From positions 1 to 64,000 of the forward strand of contig NZ_JAFMYU010000011.1 in the NCBI RefSeq assembly GCF_017353255.1: a stretch of 64,000 nt of DNA, given 5' to 3'. The notes beneath the pieces were generated by a model. The model ran no database searches and was not told where the DNA came from. It worked only from the letters and a program-made list of their open reading frames with translations. Position numbers and translations under genes: made by a program. The DNA comes from Fibrella aquatilis. GTDB taxonomy: Bacteria > Bacteroidota > Bacteroidia > Cytophagales > Spirosomataceae. Below are positions 1 to 8,660 of this stretch, piece by piece. Position 1 is the first letter of the stretch. The number at the start of each line of letters is the position of its first letter.

Positions 1-34
1 CGGTCCGCCGCTGCGGTTCATTGTACATTAAAAG

Positions 35-1228
35 ATGAAACGCACTGCCAAGATCCTTATCGCGCTTGTGGTCCTGCTTGTGGTGGCGCGGCTGTTGCTG
101 CCTTACTTCGTGCTACGGTATGTAAACAAAACCCTGGCCGACATGGGCGACTATACAGGGCATGTGGCCGATATTGACATTGCCTTGCTGCGGGGTGCCT
201 ATCAGATTAATGATCTGACAATCAGAAAGATAAATGGTAAAGTAAAAGAGCCGTTTGTCAGTATCCCCCGGTCCGATCTGTCAGTAGAATGGAGGCTGCT
301 GTTTAAAGGGCGGCTGGTTGGGGAGATTGAATGCTACGAGCCACGACTAAATTTCTCGTTCACCAACAACGAGAGCACCCGCCAAACCGGCGAAGGTGCC
401 GACTGGACCCAGGTCGTGAAAGAACTGCTGCCTATTCAAATCAACCGATTTGCTGTCATCAACGGGCGTGTGGACCTCATCAGCCTCTTTACGCAGGCCC
501 GCGCCGATTTGTCGCTCCAGAAAATGAACGGCGAACTACGGAATATCCGCAACGTAGAAGAAAAATCGGGCAGTTTACCCTCGCCCGTTTGGCTTACCGG
601 TGACGTGCCCGGCTATGGCGGCACCATGCGTTTCGACGCCAATATGTACTTGCTAAAAGATATTCCCGATTTTAATTATAACCTGAAATTCACTGACTTA
701 CAGCTGGTTAAACTCAATCCCATTGCCCGCGAATACGCCAATGTCGACTTCGATAAGGGTAGTATGAGCGTGTTTTCGGAGATGGCCATGAACAACGGGA
801 AGCTGAACGGCTACCTGAAGCCGCTGACGAAAGACATGACGGTTTTCAGGCTCAAAGAACCCGGCGAACACCGTACCATTGGCCGGTTTTTCACCGAGTT
901 GCTGGCGCAGGGAGCCACCGAAGTACTGGAGAATAAGAAGCGCGATCAGGTGGCCACGCGCGTGCCCCTCACCGGCGATATCAACAACATCAACACACCC
1001 ATTTGGCCTACCATTTTTGGCGTACTGCGCAATGCCTACGTGTCGGCGTTCGAGAAAAAATTCGACAACGATATCACCTTCCAGGACGCCCTCCAAAGTT
1101 TCAAGGAAGACTTCAAAGAGAAACGCGCCGAACGAAAAGCTGCCCGCCAAGAAAAGCGCGCCGAGCGCAAAGCCGCCCGCCAAGCCAAACGAGAAGCCCG
1201 AAAAAGAGAACGCGAGAAGAAAGGGTAG
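35..1228 (+). CDS. DUF748 / AsmA-like envelope protein
   Basis: A 397-residue protein with one N-terminal membrane anchor (about residues 7-28) followed by a long extracytoplasmic region of the DUF748 kind, a family related to AsmA and other bridge-like proteins thought to work at the inner face of the outer membrane or between the membranes. The pattern of beta-strands with short hydrophobic turns (SVEWRLLFKGRLVGEIECYEP) fits that family. The last 45 or so residues are odd: a Lys/Arg/Ala/Glu-rich tail built from repeats such as EKRAERKAARQ, likely a charged helix. The gene stands alone, 33 bp from the converging antiporter gene. The exact cellular role is not known from sequence. Confidence 0.75.
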   Translation: MKRTAKILIALVVLLVVARLLLPYFVLRYVNKTLADMGDYTGHVADIDIALLRGAYQINDLTIRKINGKVKEPFVSIPRSDLSVEWRLLFKGRLVGEIECYEPRLNFSFTNNESTRQTGEGADWTQVVKELLPIQINRFAVINGRVDLISLFTQARADLSLQKMNGELRNIRNVEEKSGSLPSPVWLTGDVPGYGGTMRFDANMYLLKDIPDFNYNLKFTDLQLVKLNPIAREYANVDFDKGSMSVFSEMAMNNGKLNGYLKPLTKDMTVFRLKEPGEHRTIGRFFTELLAQGATEVLENKKRDQVATRVPLTGDINNINTPIWPTIFGVLRNAYVSAFEKKFDNDITFQDALQSFKEDFKEKRAERKAARQEKRAERKAARQAKREARKREREKKG

Positions 1229-1260
1229 TTAGTAGGACTTTTTAGTACAGAGTTGTAGCC

Positions 1261-2481
1261 TCACCCGTTACTCGTTTCGCCCTTATACCGGATGGTGCCG
1301 ATGGCGGTGGTGATGGCGGTGAGGATGACCACGAGGGTGAGGATGCCCTCGCGGAAGCCGGTGAGCTTCAGGGCTTGCGGAATATTGGTGTAAAGTAGGA
1401 TCGTGATGAGGCCGCGGGGGGCAATCCAGTCGAGGGGGCGGGCGTCGCCACGGAAGAGGGCGCGGAGCAGCGGCCACCGCACGGCGAAGATGACTAAGAC
1501 AAATAAGGCGCTGACAATCAGGGCGTCGGTGTCGATCAGGGCTTTCAGGTCAATAGAGAAGCCGTAGAGCAGGAAAAAGAACGTGCGGACAATGAAGGCC
1601 CCTTCGGCGGTCAGGTTTTTGAGTTGGTCCAACTCTTTTTCAAACAGGTCGCTCTTGAACAGCCGTGCCAGATTACCCCGGATAAACAGATCGGTGTTGT
1701 TGAGAAACAGTCCGAAAATAAGCACCAGCACCAGCGATGACAGGTCGTAGATATCGGCGATGGCGTAGACCAGAAACAGCACCGAAATAATGGGCAGAAA
1801 CTTGACTGGATGGTTGATGCGGCCAATGAGGTAGAGCAGCGCCAGGCAACAAATAATGGAGATTACGCCCATCAGCATCGTATCGCGTACAAACCCGAAG
1901 GCTGCTCCCCATACCGATTGGTCGCTGACAATGAGGAAGTTGTAGAGCATGATGCTGATAATGGCCGCAAAAGACGTCTCGTAGGTACTAAACTCGCGTT
2001 TGGCGGCAGCCAGGGGACGTACGGCCTGTCCGGCAATGGAACTGCTGACGACGCTGAACGGCAGGGCATTGAGCAGACACTTGTAATACGACTCGTCGAG
2101 GAGGAGGTAAAGCATGGTGGCCAGCAGCAGCGTGGTGAGCACGATAGACAGCAGGGCCATTAGTCCTGTGCGCCGCACCAGGCTAAGCCGTTCGGGTTCA
2201 ATGTCGAGGTCGAGGCCCCCTTCCAGTACTACCAGAATCAGCGACAGCGTACCTAGCGTAGAGAGTGTGGGCACCACCAGCGGCACCTGTATAGACAGTG
2301 AGTTGGTTAACAGCCGCAGTAATACGCCCAGCAGCAGCAACAGTAGCACCGGCGGCGTTTTAAACCGGCTGCTTAGCAGATCGAAACCATACGAGATCAG
2401 TACGGCGAGGCTGAGAACAAGAATCAGGTACGAGGTAGTCACGAGGAAGCCAGTAACAGAAGACAGTAAACATAACCCCAA
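1261..2481 (-). CDS. Cation/proton antiporter (CPA/NhaP-like)
   Basis: A 406-residue, very hydrophobic protein with about 11-12 predicted membrane segments across its whole length, no soluble tail, and the overall look of the sodium/proton exchanger family (Pfam Na_H_Exchanger). The VVLEGGLDLDIEPERL stretch near residues 85-100 matches the conserved early segment of NhaP-type carriers. It would exchange Na+ or K+ for protons across the inner membrane. In the stretch where carriers of this family usually show an acidic pair in the membrane (around YETSFAAIISIMLYNF), I see only uncharged residues, so ion coupling may differ. It is divergent from the dipeptide epimerase gene, with only 27 bp between start codons. 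The start is uncertain by a few codons. Confidence 0.8.
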   Translation of the reverse strand: MGLCLLSSVTGFLVTTSYLILVLSLAVLISYGFDLLSSRFKTPPVLLLLLLGVLLRLLTNSLSIQVPLVVPTLSTLGTLSLILVVLEGGLDLDIEPERLSLVRRTGLMALLSIVLTTLLLATMLYLLLDESYYKCLLNALPFSVVSSSIAGQAVRPLAAAKREFSTYETSFAAIISIMLYNFLIVSDQSVWGAAFGFVRDTMLMGVISIICCLALLYLIGRINHPVKFLPIISVLFLVYAIADIYDLSSLVLVLIFGLFLNNTDLFIRGNLARLFKSDLFEKELDQLKNLTAEGAFIVRTFFFLLYGFSIDLKALIDTDALIVSALFVLVIFAVRWPLLRALFRGDARPLDWIAPRGLITILLYTNIPQALKLTGFREGILTLVVILTAITTAIGTIRYKGETSNG

Positions 2482-2508
2482 GTTGGGCCAAATCTGTAAT
2501 TTGAGGGC

Positions 2509-3567
2509 ATGAAACTGCTTTTACACCGTGCCAGCCTGCGCCTGCGTCACACCTTTACCATAGCCCACGACAGCCGCGACGTGCAGGAAACGCTGATTGT
2601 CGAGCTACAGGACGGGCCGCTATCGGGCTTTGGCGAGGCCACGGCCAACCCCTATTACGGCATCACTATAGACCGGATGATGACCGACCTGGGCCGTGTG
2701 CGTGACCTGATCGAAACCCCCGACTGGGCCACCGCCGAAACCCTCTGGGACCGGCTGCACGAGGCCCTGGCAACCAACCCTTTTGCGCAGTGCGCCATTG
2801 ACGAAGCTGCGCACGATCTGGTAGCCAAACGGGCCAGAAAACCCCTCTACGCGCACTGGGGGCTGAATCTGGACATGCCCCGCCCGCTCACTAACTTCAC
2901 CATCGGCCTCGATACCCCCGACGTAATGCTGGCCAAAATGCAGGAACTGCCCTGGCCGCTGTACAAGATAAAATTGGGTAGACCAGACACCGATCTGGAC
3001 ACGCTGCGTCTGCTGCGGAAACATACGGCGGCTGAGCGCAGCCCAGCAAAATTTCGGGTTGATGCCAACTGCGGTTGGACGGTTGACCAAACGCTGGCCT
3101 TCGCGCCTGAACTCGTGGCCCTGGGCGTAGAACTCATCGAGCAACCCCTGCCTGCCGACGATTGGGATGGCATGGCCCGCCTTCGCCGCGAACTGCCCCA
3201 ACAATTGCCCGCCGGAGCTACGTTGCCCCTTATGGCCGACGAAAGCTGCATTACCGAAACCGACGTGGCCCGCTGCGCTGACTATTTCGATGGGATCAAC
3301 ATCAAGCTCACCAAGTGCGGCGGCCTTACCCCCGCCCGACGCATGATCGCCGACGCCCGGCAACGTGGCCTGCGCGTGATGGTAGGCTGCATGACCGAGT
3401 CGAGCGTGGGTATTTCGGCCATTGCGCACCTGCTGCCCCTGCTCGATTTTGTGGATATGGACGGCTCCTTATTAATCACCAACGACCCCGCTACCGGCGT
3501 TACTTTCAATTTCGGCACGGTGCAGTATGTAAATGCAAATGGCACGGGGGCAGTATTACGCGTATGA
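2509..3567 (+). CDS. Dipeptide epimerase (enolase superfamily)
   Basis: A 352-residue member of the mandelate racemase/muconate lactonizing group, most like L-Ala-D/L-Glu epimerases that act on dipeptides released from murein. The expected active-site set is visible: the KxK motif (K153, K155), the three metal ligands D185 (VDANCGW), E211 (IEQPL) and D244 (ADES), and the opposite-face lysine K266 (NIKLTKCGG). Length is normal. The stop codon overlaps the next gene's start (ATGA), so it is the first gene of a translationally coupled cassette with an aminotransferase-fold enzyme, a serine hydrolase and a lipoprotein. Dipeptide specificity is inferred from the family; the natural substrate may differ. 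Confidence 0.88.
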   Translation: MKLLLHRASLRLRHTFTIAHDSRDVQETLIVELQDGPLSGFGEATANPYYGITIDRMMTDLGRVRDLIETPDWATAETLWDRLHEALATNPFAQCAIDEAAHDLVAKRARKPLYAHWGLNLDMPRPLTNFTIGLDTPDVMLAKMQELPWPLYKIKLGRPDTDLDTLRLLRKHTAAERSPAKFRVDANCGWTVDQTLAFAPELVALGVELIEQPLPADDWDGMARLRRELPQQLPAGATLPLMADESCITETDVARCADYFDGINIKLTKCGGLTPARRMIADARQRGLRVMVGCMTESSVGISAIAHLLPLLDFVDMDGSLLITNDPATGVTFNFGTVQYVNANGTGAVLRV

Positions 3568-4643
3568 TAATCAATCAACTACCTAACCGAACAATTACCT
3601 ACGAAGGGCGCGATTACCTGTTTTTTTCGGGGACGGCGTATCTGGGTTTGGCGCGGCGCCCCGCCATGCAGGCGTTGCTGGCTGAGGGCGTGGGGCAGTA
3701 TGGGCTGCACTTTGGCGCGTCGCGGAATGGGAACCTGCAACTGGCTATTTTCGAGGCCGCTGAAACCAAACTGGCCGGGCAGGTAGGCGCTCCCGCAGCG
3801 CTGACGGTGTCGTCGGGGATGTTGGCGGGGCAGGTAGTGGCCGACTGGCTGGCTCATCAGGTAGAGCCAAACGCGGTAGGTATTCAGGCCCCCGGTACAC
3901 ACCCCGCCCTTTGGCATCCGCTGATAAAACCGCAAACCGTTGACTTACACGGCCACCAGAGCCTACCAATGAATTTAGCCCCGGCTTACATCCTTACCAA
4001 TTCGGTTGATGCCATTCGGTCAGGACTGTACTCGTTCGATTGGATCAATCAACTGTCTGACAACCAAATGATTTGGTTGATTGTGGATGATTCACACGGG
4101 TTAGGTGTGCTGAATGGGGGGCGGGGCATTTGGCCACAGTTGGCCTTAAAACTGGCCGCTAAACCTAACGTCCGGCTGCTCGTCACGGGCTCGCTCGCGA
4201 AGGCCATGAGTTTGCCGGGCGGGGTTATTTTCGGCGATCTCGACACGCTGGTTGCCATTCGCCAGACGGCCTACTTCGGTGCCTGTTCACCCATGCCGCC
4301 CGCCTATGCCTACGCCTATGTCCACGCCGATGCCTTGTACGCGGAGGGGTACGAGCGGCTCATGCGCAACGTGGCGCTGGCCGAGGCTGCCTTGCTGCCT
4401 ACGGGCTTGTTTAGCCACGCGCCGGGTTACCCCGTTTTCTACACCGACCACGACGATCTGTATCCATTCCTGCTTGAAAACGGTATTTTCGTGTATTCGT
4501 TTGCCTATCCCACCCCCGCCGACAAGGCCAATACCCGTATTGTCATCAGCGCCTTTCATGAACCACAAGACATCCATAATTTGGCCGTTGCTGTGCGCCG
4601 GTTTGCTCAACAGCACACTCGCTATAGCCCAGCCCACGCCTGA
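3564..4643 (+). CDS. PLP alpha-oxoamine synthase-like (BioF/KBL fold) enzyme
   Basis: A 359-residue fold-type I PLP enzyme resembling 8-amino-7-oxononanoate synthase and 2-amino-3-ketobutyrate CoA ligase. The PLP-binding lysine is K213 in GSLAKAMSLPGG, and VDDSHGLGVLN corresponds to the family DEAHS.G.LG motif. The start is set by the ATGA overlap with the epimerase; a longer reading upstream lies inside the epimerase gene and is not credible. No other biotin genes are nearby, and the enzyme sits between a dipeptide epimerase and a beta-lactamase-like protein, so biotin synthesis is doubtful; a related acyl-CoA/amino acid condensation or a different PLP reaction is as likely. Its last 86 bases also encode the start of the next gene. 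Confidence 0.75.
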   Translation: MIINQLPNRTITYEGRDYLFFSGTAYLGLARRPAMQALLAEGVGQYGLHFGASRNGNLQLAIFEAAETKLAGQVGAPAALTVSSGMLAGQVVADWLAHQVEPNAVGIQAPGTHPALWHPLIKPQTVDLHGHQSLPMNLAPAYILTNSVDAIRSGLYSFDWINQLSDNQMIWLIVDDSHGLGVLNGGRGIWPQLALKLAAKPNVRLLVTGSLAKAMSLPGGVIFGDLDTLVAIRQTAYFGACSPMPPAYAYAYVHADALYAEGYERLMRNVALAEAALLPTGLFSHAPGYPVFYTDHDDLYPFLLENGIFVYSFAYPTPADKANTRIVISAFHEPQDIHNLAVAVRRFAQQHTRYSPAHA

Positions 4644-5931
4644 CCCGGCCACTAACCTGGGTAAAACAGACAAGTTCCTCGCCGATTTAATCAGGAGCCG
4701 TCCGGAGCTATTTGGCAAAGTTCTGGCCAACCCCTCGGCCTACGACGTGCAGGTTGTCTACACCCAAATCAACCGCGACGCGCAGAACCGGCCTTCGTTT
4801 AAAACATACCGCTACCAGGTCGATAAAGACCGGTATTTCTATCCCGCCAGTACCGTTAAACTGCCCGCCGTGCTGCTGGCGCTGGAGAAGCTAAACGCTC
4901 TGGGTGTGCCGCGCGATGCCACTATGATTACCGATTCGGCCTATGCCAAACAGACACGGGTGCGGCGCGATACCACGGCAAAAACCGGCCTGCCATCTGT
5001 TGCTCAGTATGCGCGTAAGATTTTGATTACCAGCGATAACGATGCGTTTAATCGCTTGTATGAACTGGTGGGTCAGTGCCCATTCAACGATGGCTTGAAA
5101 GCCAAAGGTTACGAAAACACCCGCATTGTGCATCGCCTGTCGGTGCCGCTAAACGCTGACCAAAACGCGCACACGAATCCGGTTTTCTTACTGCCCGATA
5201 GGCAGAATGGGCCAACGCTGGAACAGATTACCGGGCCGATAAAGGTAAATTTTGCTGCTGATACAGCTGGTTTAAACATCAGGGTGAAATCAGTCCCTGC
5301 CCAGGTTTGCGATCACACGCCGCAGGCACCCGGTCCCATTTTGCGTGGCACAGGCTACATGGTGGGGCGCAACTATTATGTGGGCGATTCGCTGGTGAAA
5401 AAACCGTTCGATTTTACGGCCAAAAACGCGTTTCCGCTCGAAGACCAACAGGCCATTCTGCGGGCGCTGCTGTTCCCGGAGTCGGTAGCGCCTAAACAGC
5501 GGTTCAACCTCACCCCCGACGACTACCGGTTTGTGTACCAATACATGTCGCAACTGCCCCGCGAAACGCGCTGGCCGAACTACAAAGCCGACACCAGCCT
5601 GTACGACAGCTACTGTAAATTCCTGCTCTTCGGCGATCAAAAAACGCCCATCCCAAGCGCCATTCGCATATTTAACAAAGTGGGAGACGCCTACGGCTAC
5701 CTCCTCGACAATGCCTACGTGGTTGATTTCGACAAGGGTATCGAGTTCATGCTCACGGCCATGATTTCGTGCAACAGCGATGGGATTTTCAACGACGACC
5801 AGTACGATTACGACAGCGTGGGCTACCCCTTCATGGGCAACCTCGGTCGCCTGATTTACGACTACGAAGCCACCCGCAAAAAGCCCCGCCAACCCGACCT
5901 GAGTCGGTTTCGCGTGACGTATGATCGATGA
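4558..5931 (+). CDS. Class A beta-lactamase-like serine hydrolase, secreted
   Basis: A 457-residue protein with a signal peptide (MNHKTSIIWPLLCAGLL through a cut after ...LAIAQ, about residue 25). The three motifs of the serine beta-lactamase/transpeptidase fold are in order: STVK (S98, K101), SDN (159-161) and KVG (374-376, in place of KTG). At 457 residues it is far longer than a true class A enzyme (about 290), with extra segments between SDN and KVG, so a peptidase or esterase of the periplasm is more likely than antibiotic resistance. The start is chosen for the signal peptide, which gives an unusual 86-bp out-of-frame overlap with the upstream gene. It shares an ATGA overlap with the following lipoprotein gene. 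Confidence 0.8.
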   Translation: MNHKTSIIWPLLCAGLLNSTLAIAQPTPDPATNLGKTDKFLADLIRSRPELFGKVLANPSAYDVQVVYTQINRDAQNRPSFKTYRYQVDKDRYFYPASTVKLPAVLLALEKLNALGVPRDATMITDSAYAKQTRVRRDTTAKTGLPSVAQYARKILITSDNDAFNRLYELVGQCPFNDGLKAKGYENTRIVHRLSVPLNADQNAHTNPVFLLPDRQNGPTLEQITGPIKVNFAADTAGLNIRVKSVPAQVCDHTPQAPGPILRGTGYMVGRNYYVGDSLVKKPFDFTAKNAFPLEDQQAILRALLFPESVAPKQRFNLTPDDYRFVYQYMSQLPRETRWPNYKADTSLYDSYCKFLLFGDQKTPIPSAIRIFNKVGDAYGYLLDNAYVVDFDKGIEFMLTAMISCNSDGIFNDDQYDYDSVGYPFMGNLGRLIYDYEATRKKPRQPDLSRFRVTYDR

Positions 5932-6353
5932 AGAAAACTGTTTATGGGCTAGCCCTGCTGGCACTACTAACGGCCTGCGCCAAACCCGCCGTAGATCCTC
6001 AGCCCGCCGACGATGGCGAGAAAGTAGCAGGCAGCTACGAAATCAGTCGAATCCTCTACGATGCACCCGGCGTGGATGATGATTCGGACGAGATTTACCC
6101 ACAAACCATTGCCAAAATAATTTATTCGGCTGGTTTAGAAGTAGAACGGGTTAACGCTAACTCAGTAAGAATCAGCCTTGTGCTGCGCGAAACGGGCCGG
6201 AAAAACGCCGTCAATGTGGTAGGTACCCCCAGCCTTCGCAACAACTTTGCTTATCAGGATACTACTAAAGTGGGTGTGGCCGACGGCAGAGTGCTTAACC
6301 TCGACTTCACTAATAACGACGCCCACATCATCATCGAGTCGAAGAAAAAATAA
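5928..6353 (+). CDS. Small lipoprotein of unknown function
   Basis: A 141-residue protein beginning with a lipoprotein signal (LLALLTAC, lipid-bearing cysteine at about residue 17), so it is anchored in a membrane facing the periplasm. The mature part is mainly beta-strand in pattern and has no motif I recognise. It overlaps the serine hydrolase stop codon by ATGA, so it is probably made in step with that enzyme and could be its partner or the last member of the murein-peptide-like cassette. It ends 21 bp before a converging gene. Confidence 0.7.
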   Translation: MKKTVYGLALLALLTACAKPAVDPQPADDGEKVAGSYEISRILYDAPGVDDDSDEIYPQTIAKIIYSAGLEVERVNANSVRISLVLRETGRKNAVNVVGTPSLRNNFAYQDTTKVGVADGRVLNLDFTNNDAHIIIESKKK

Positions 6354-6374
6354 AGGGGGCGGCCTACAACTGGG

Positions 6375-7217
6375 TTACTTCAACCCCTGTAGAAAAGCAA
6401 TGCTTTTAGGCATTTGCTCCATGGCGCGTGAAGATTCGTCTTCAATGAAAAAGTGCTTGATGCCCGCTTTTTTTGCGGCGGCCATAAAGGCGGCAATGCC
6501 CACATCGCCCGCGCCGAGCACCACGTTCGATTCTACGTCATCGTGGCCCGACATGGTGTTGGGGGTGCCGGGTTTGCGGTCTTTGAGGTGGGCCAGCAAA
6601 AACCGTTTCGGGAATTTCTTAAGGATCGCCACGGGGTCTTCGCCGGGGGCTTTCACCCAATACACGTCCATTTCCAGATTAACATATTTCGGGTCCAACT
6701 GAGGCACCATGTAGTCGAAATAGGTGGCCTGCATGTCGGGGATTTTCTGAAACTCGTAGCCGTGCGTGTGGTAGCAGAGCGTGATTTTCTCGTCGGCCAG
6801 TAGCTTGCCGGCGGTGTTGAATACGTCGATGGCGCGGTCGGCATCTCCTTGCGTAAACAGGTCGGCGGTGTGCGGAATCCAGGCGCAGACCACGTATTTG
6901 GCCCCCAATATTTTGGCCTCGTTGATGACTTTCGGGACGTTATTTTCCAGGTCTTCAAAACTAGCGCCAGTACTGATGGCCTTTAACCCGTTCTTATCCA
7001 GCTCTTTACGAAACGCTTCGAGGGTCATACCATATGTGCCCGCTACCTCCACTTCGCGAAAACCCATCTGCCTCACCTTAGCCATCGTGCCGGGTACGTC
7101 GGCCTTGAATTGATCGCGGAAGCTGTATAATTCAAGGCCCACTGGGGCCGTTTGTTGCGCCAGTGATGGGATGAATAGTGCGGCCAAAAGAAACGCAGAC
7201 AGTAGGTGTTTTTTCAT
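6375..7217 (-). CDS. Secreted sugar phosphate isomerase/epimerase-like TIM barrel
   Basis: A 280-residue protein of the xylose isomerase-like TIM barrel (AP endonuclease 2) family. It has a signal peptide (ending SLAQQ, about residue 21), which places it in the periplasm. Conserved family stretches are visible: GLELYSFRDQF at the start of the barrel, AGTYGMTLEAF, CYHTHGYEF and NLEMDVYWVKAPGEDP, with His and Glu/Asp residues that would bind a divalent metal. Such secreted isomerase-like proteins are common in Bacteroidota and often lie beside c-type cytochromes, as here, where a cytochrome c gene lies 51 bp upstream on the same strand. The substrate is unknown, probably a sugar or sugar derivative. 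Confidence 0.82.
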   Translation of the reverse strand: MKKHLLSAFLLAALFIPSLAQQTAPVGLELYSFRDQFKADVPGTMAKVRQMGFREVEVAGTYGMTLEAFRKELDKNGLKAISTGASFEDLENNVPKVINEAKILGAKYVVCAWIPHTADLFTQGDADRAIDVFNTAGKLLADEKITLCYHTHGYEFQKIPDMQATYFDYMVPQLDPKYVNLEMDVYWVKAPGEDPVAILKKFPKRFLLAHLKDRKPGTPNTMSGHDDVESNVVLGAGDVGIAAFMAAAKKAGIKHFFIEDESSRAMEQMPKSIAFLQGLK

Positions 7218-7268
7218 GGAAGCAGGGGATTCGATCTTGCTAACTGAAAAACGGGTTTCAGCCCGAAT

Positions 7269-7718
7269 CTACTTTTTCGCCGCTCGTTGGGCCGTCACCT
7301 CGTCGGCTGTAATGGCGCTGGCCTTATTGCCGAAATTGCTACGTACGTAGGTGAGCACGTCGGCAATCTGGGCATCGGTCAGGAAGTCGTGGGCGGGCAT
7401 CACGTTGTCGTAAGTTTCACCTTCCACTTCGGCGTTCTGAAGTCCGTTGAGCAGCACCCCAATGAGCCGGGCTTTGTCGCCATTCACCCACTCGGTGCCA
7501 CGCAGGGGTGGGTTCAGGCCCGGTACGCCGCTGCCGTTGACCTGATGGCATGTAAGGCAATATTGCTTGTAAACAGCTAAGCCAGGCTCCGCTTGCACCA
7601 CCGACGACCCACTTTTTGCCCTCGCTACAATAGCCCGCGTAGCCTGCTTCGGCTTCTTCGATTGCGCAAACAGGCTGGCAGAGGACAGGACTATGGAGAT
7701 GAGAAGGATGTATTTCAT
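7269..7718 (-). CDS. Class I cytochrome c, exported
   Basis: A 149-residue secreted protein with a signal peptide (cleaved near residue 19), a basic linker, and a single haem-binding CLTCH motif (YKQYCLTCHQVNGSG) at the start of a domain of about 85 residues. The distal methionine is probably in the YDNVMPAHDFL segment, typical of small electron-carrier cytochromes c. It would carry or accept electrons in the periplasm. It is followed on the same strand by the isomerase-like gene, suggesting a two-gene unit in which the cytochrome could accept electrons from a sugar-oxidising step; that link is inference. Confidence 0.88.
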   Translation of the reverse strand: MKYILLISIVLSSASLFAQSKKPKQATRAIVARAKSGSSVVQAEPGLAVYKQYCLTCHQVNGSGVPGLNPPLRGTEWVNGDKARLIGVLLNGLQNAEVEGETYDNVMPAHDFLTDAQIADVLTYVRSNFGNKASAITADEVTAQRAAKK

Positions 7719-7801
7719 AACGAGATCGAGTAGGGTAAATGGTTGATGGTCAGCGTTTCTGTGGTTTGTAGTTAGATACGACAGCGCATTGCTGACGCAT
7801 A

Positions 7802-7892
7802 GCCCCTCGACTGCGCTCGGGGTGACAACAACCTCGAATCAACTCAAGAGGATTGCTCTAGTACCCTGTCACCCCGAGCGCAGTCGAGGGGC
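7802..7892. repeat. Palindromic element, CCCCTCGA core, copy A
   Basis: Two perfect 26-bp inverted arms (GCCCCTCGACTGCG ... CGGGGTGACA) flank a 39-nt loop. The same arms recur at 22,648-22,737 and 45,184-45,273, and the loop is clearly related in the first of these (GAATCAACT.AAGA..ATTGCTCTA). Unlike those two, this copy has no long outer arm; only a partial TTGCTGACGC-like stretch precedes the left arm. It lies between the cytochrome c start and the pseudouridine synthase stop, in a gap of about 205 bp. Confidence 0.9.
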
Positions 7893-7923
7893 CTACAGCG
7901 CGTAGCCCCCACACCTCCCCCTT

Positions 7924-8655
7924 TCAATAAATAAAATCGAGGTTTTTGTCTTTGAACTCTTCGTTGTCAAGCTCCAGAAACTCTTCCCAGAACGGGTCGG
8001 CGGGGAGGCCGGCGCGGAGAATGAGTGGTTCCTTTTTCACGGGATGAACAAAGTACAATCGCCGGGCGTGAAGGTAGATTTTCTTGTCGGGCACTTCGCG
8101 GTCGTAGCCGTATTTGGCATCGCCCCGGATGGGACACCCCATAGCGGCCAGCTGCGCCCGAATCTGATGCGGACGACCCGTAATGGGTTCTACTTCCAAC
8201 AAATAGTGTTCATTGATCTTGCCCAACAGCCGGTACGTCAGCTCGGCGCGTTGCGAACCGGGCACCTCTTCATCGTAGGTGGTCACCTGATTTTTGGCTT
8301 CGTCCTTGATCAGGTAATGCACCAGCCGACCCTTTTTTTCGGTGGGATGTTTGCGTACCACAGCCCAATAGGTCTTCTGTACCAGGCGTTTGCGGAAAAT
8401 TTCGGCCATGCGCTCGGTCGCTTTCGAGGTGCGGCCAAACACCACCAGCCCACTCACGGGCCGGTCCAGGCGATGCACGGGATTGAGGAAAACGTCGCCG
8501 GGCTTGTTGTATTTTTCTTTGATATAGTCTTTCAATATCTCCGTCAGCGACGGGTCTCCGGTGCGGTCGCTCTGAACCAGCACACCCGGCTCCTTATTGA
8601 CAATCAGGAGGTGGTTGTCTTCATAGACAACGGAATATGGCAGGCGCTTCTTCAT
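7924..8655 (-). CDS. RluA-family pseudouridine synthase
   Basis: A 243-residue RNA pseudouridine synthase of the RluA/RluD family without an S4 domain. The catalytic aspartate is D64 in the hallmark HRLDRPVSGLVVFGRT motif, and the family signatures ITGRPHQIRAQLAAMG and IYLHARRLYFVHP follow in order. It converts uridine to pseudouridine in rRNA or tRNA; which site cannot be told from sequence. The start codon lies 5 bases from the edge of a heptad palindrome. Confidence 0.9.
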   Translation of the reverse strand: MKKRLPYSVVYEDNHLLIVNKEPGVLVQSDRTGDPSLTEILKDYIKEKYNKPGDVFLNPVHRLDRPVSGLVVFGRTSKATERMAEIFRKRLVQKTYWAVVRKHPTEKKGRLVHYLIKDEAKNQVTTYDEEVPGSQRAELTYRLLGKINEHYLLEVEPITGRPHQIRAQLAAMGCPIRGDAKYGYDREVPDKKIYLHARRLYFVHPVKKEPLILRAGLPADPFWEEFLELDNEEFKDKNLDFIY

Positions 8656-8660
8656 CTTTC

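Noticed and set aside
698-1183. Long minus-strand frame opposite the DUF748 gene
   Set aside because: It mirrors the codon pattern of the plus-strand gene, has no recognisable domain, and is typical of shadows in GC-rich DNA.
4252-4557. Longer N-terminus for the serine hydrolase
   Set aside because: The extra 102 residues lie wholly inside the PLP enzyme gene in another frame, are Pro/Arg/Cys-rich, and would bury the signal peptide.
4558-5931. Antibiotic-resistance beta-lactamase
   Set aside because: Motifs match the serine hydrolase fold, but length, KVG in place of KTG, and neighbours fit a cell-wall or peptide role better.
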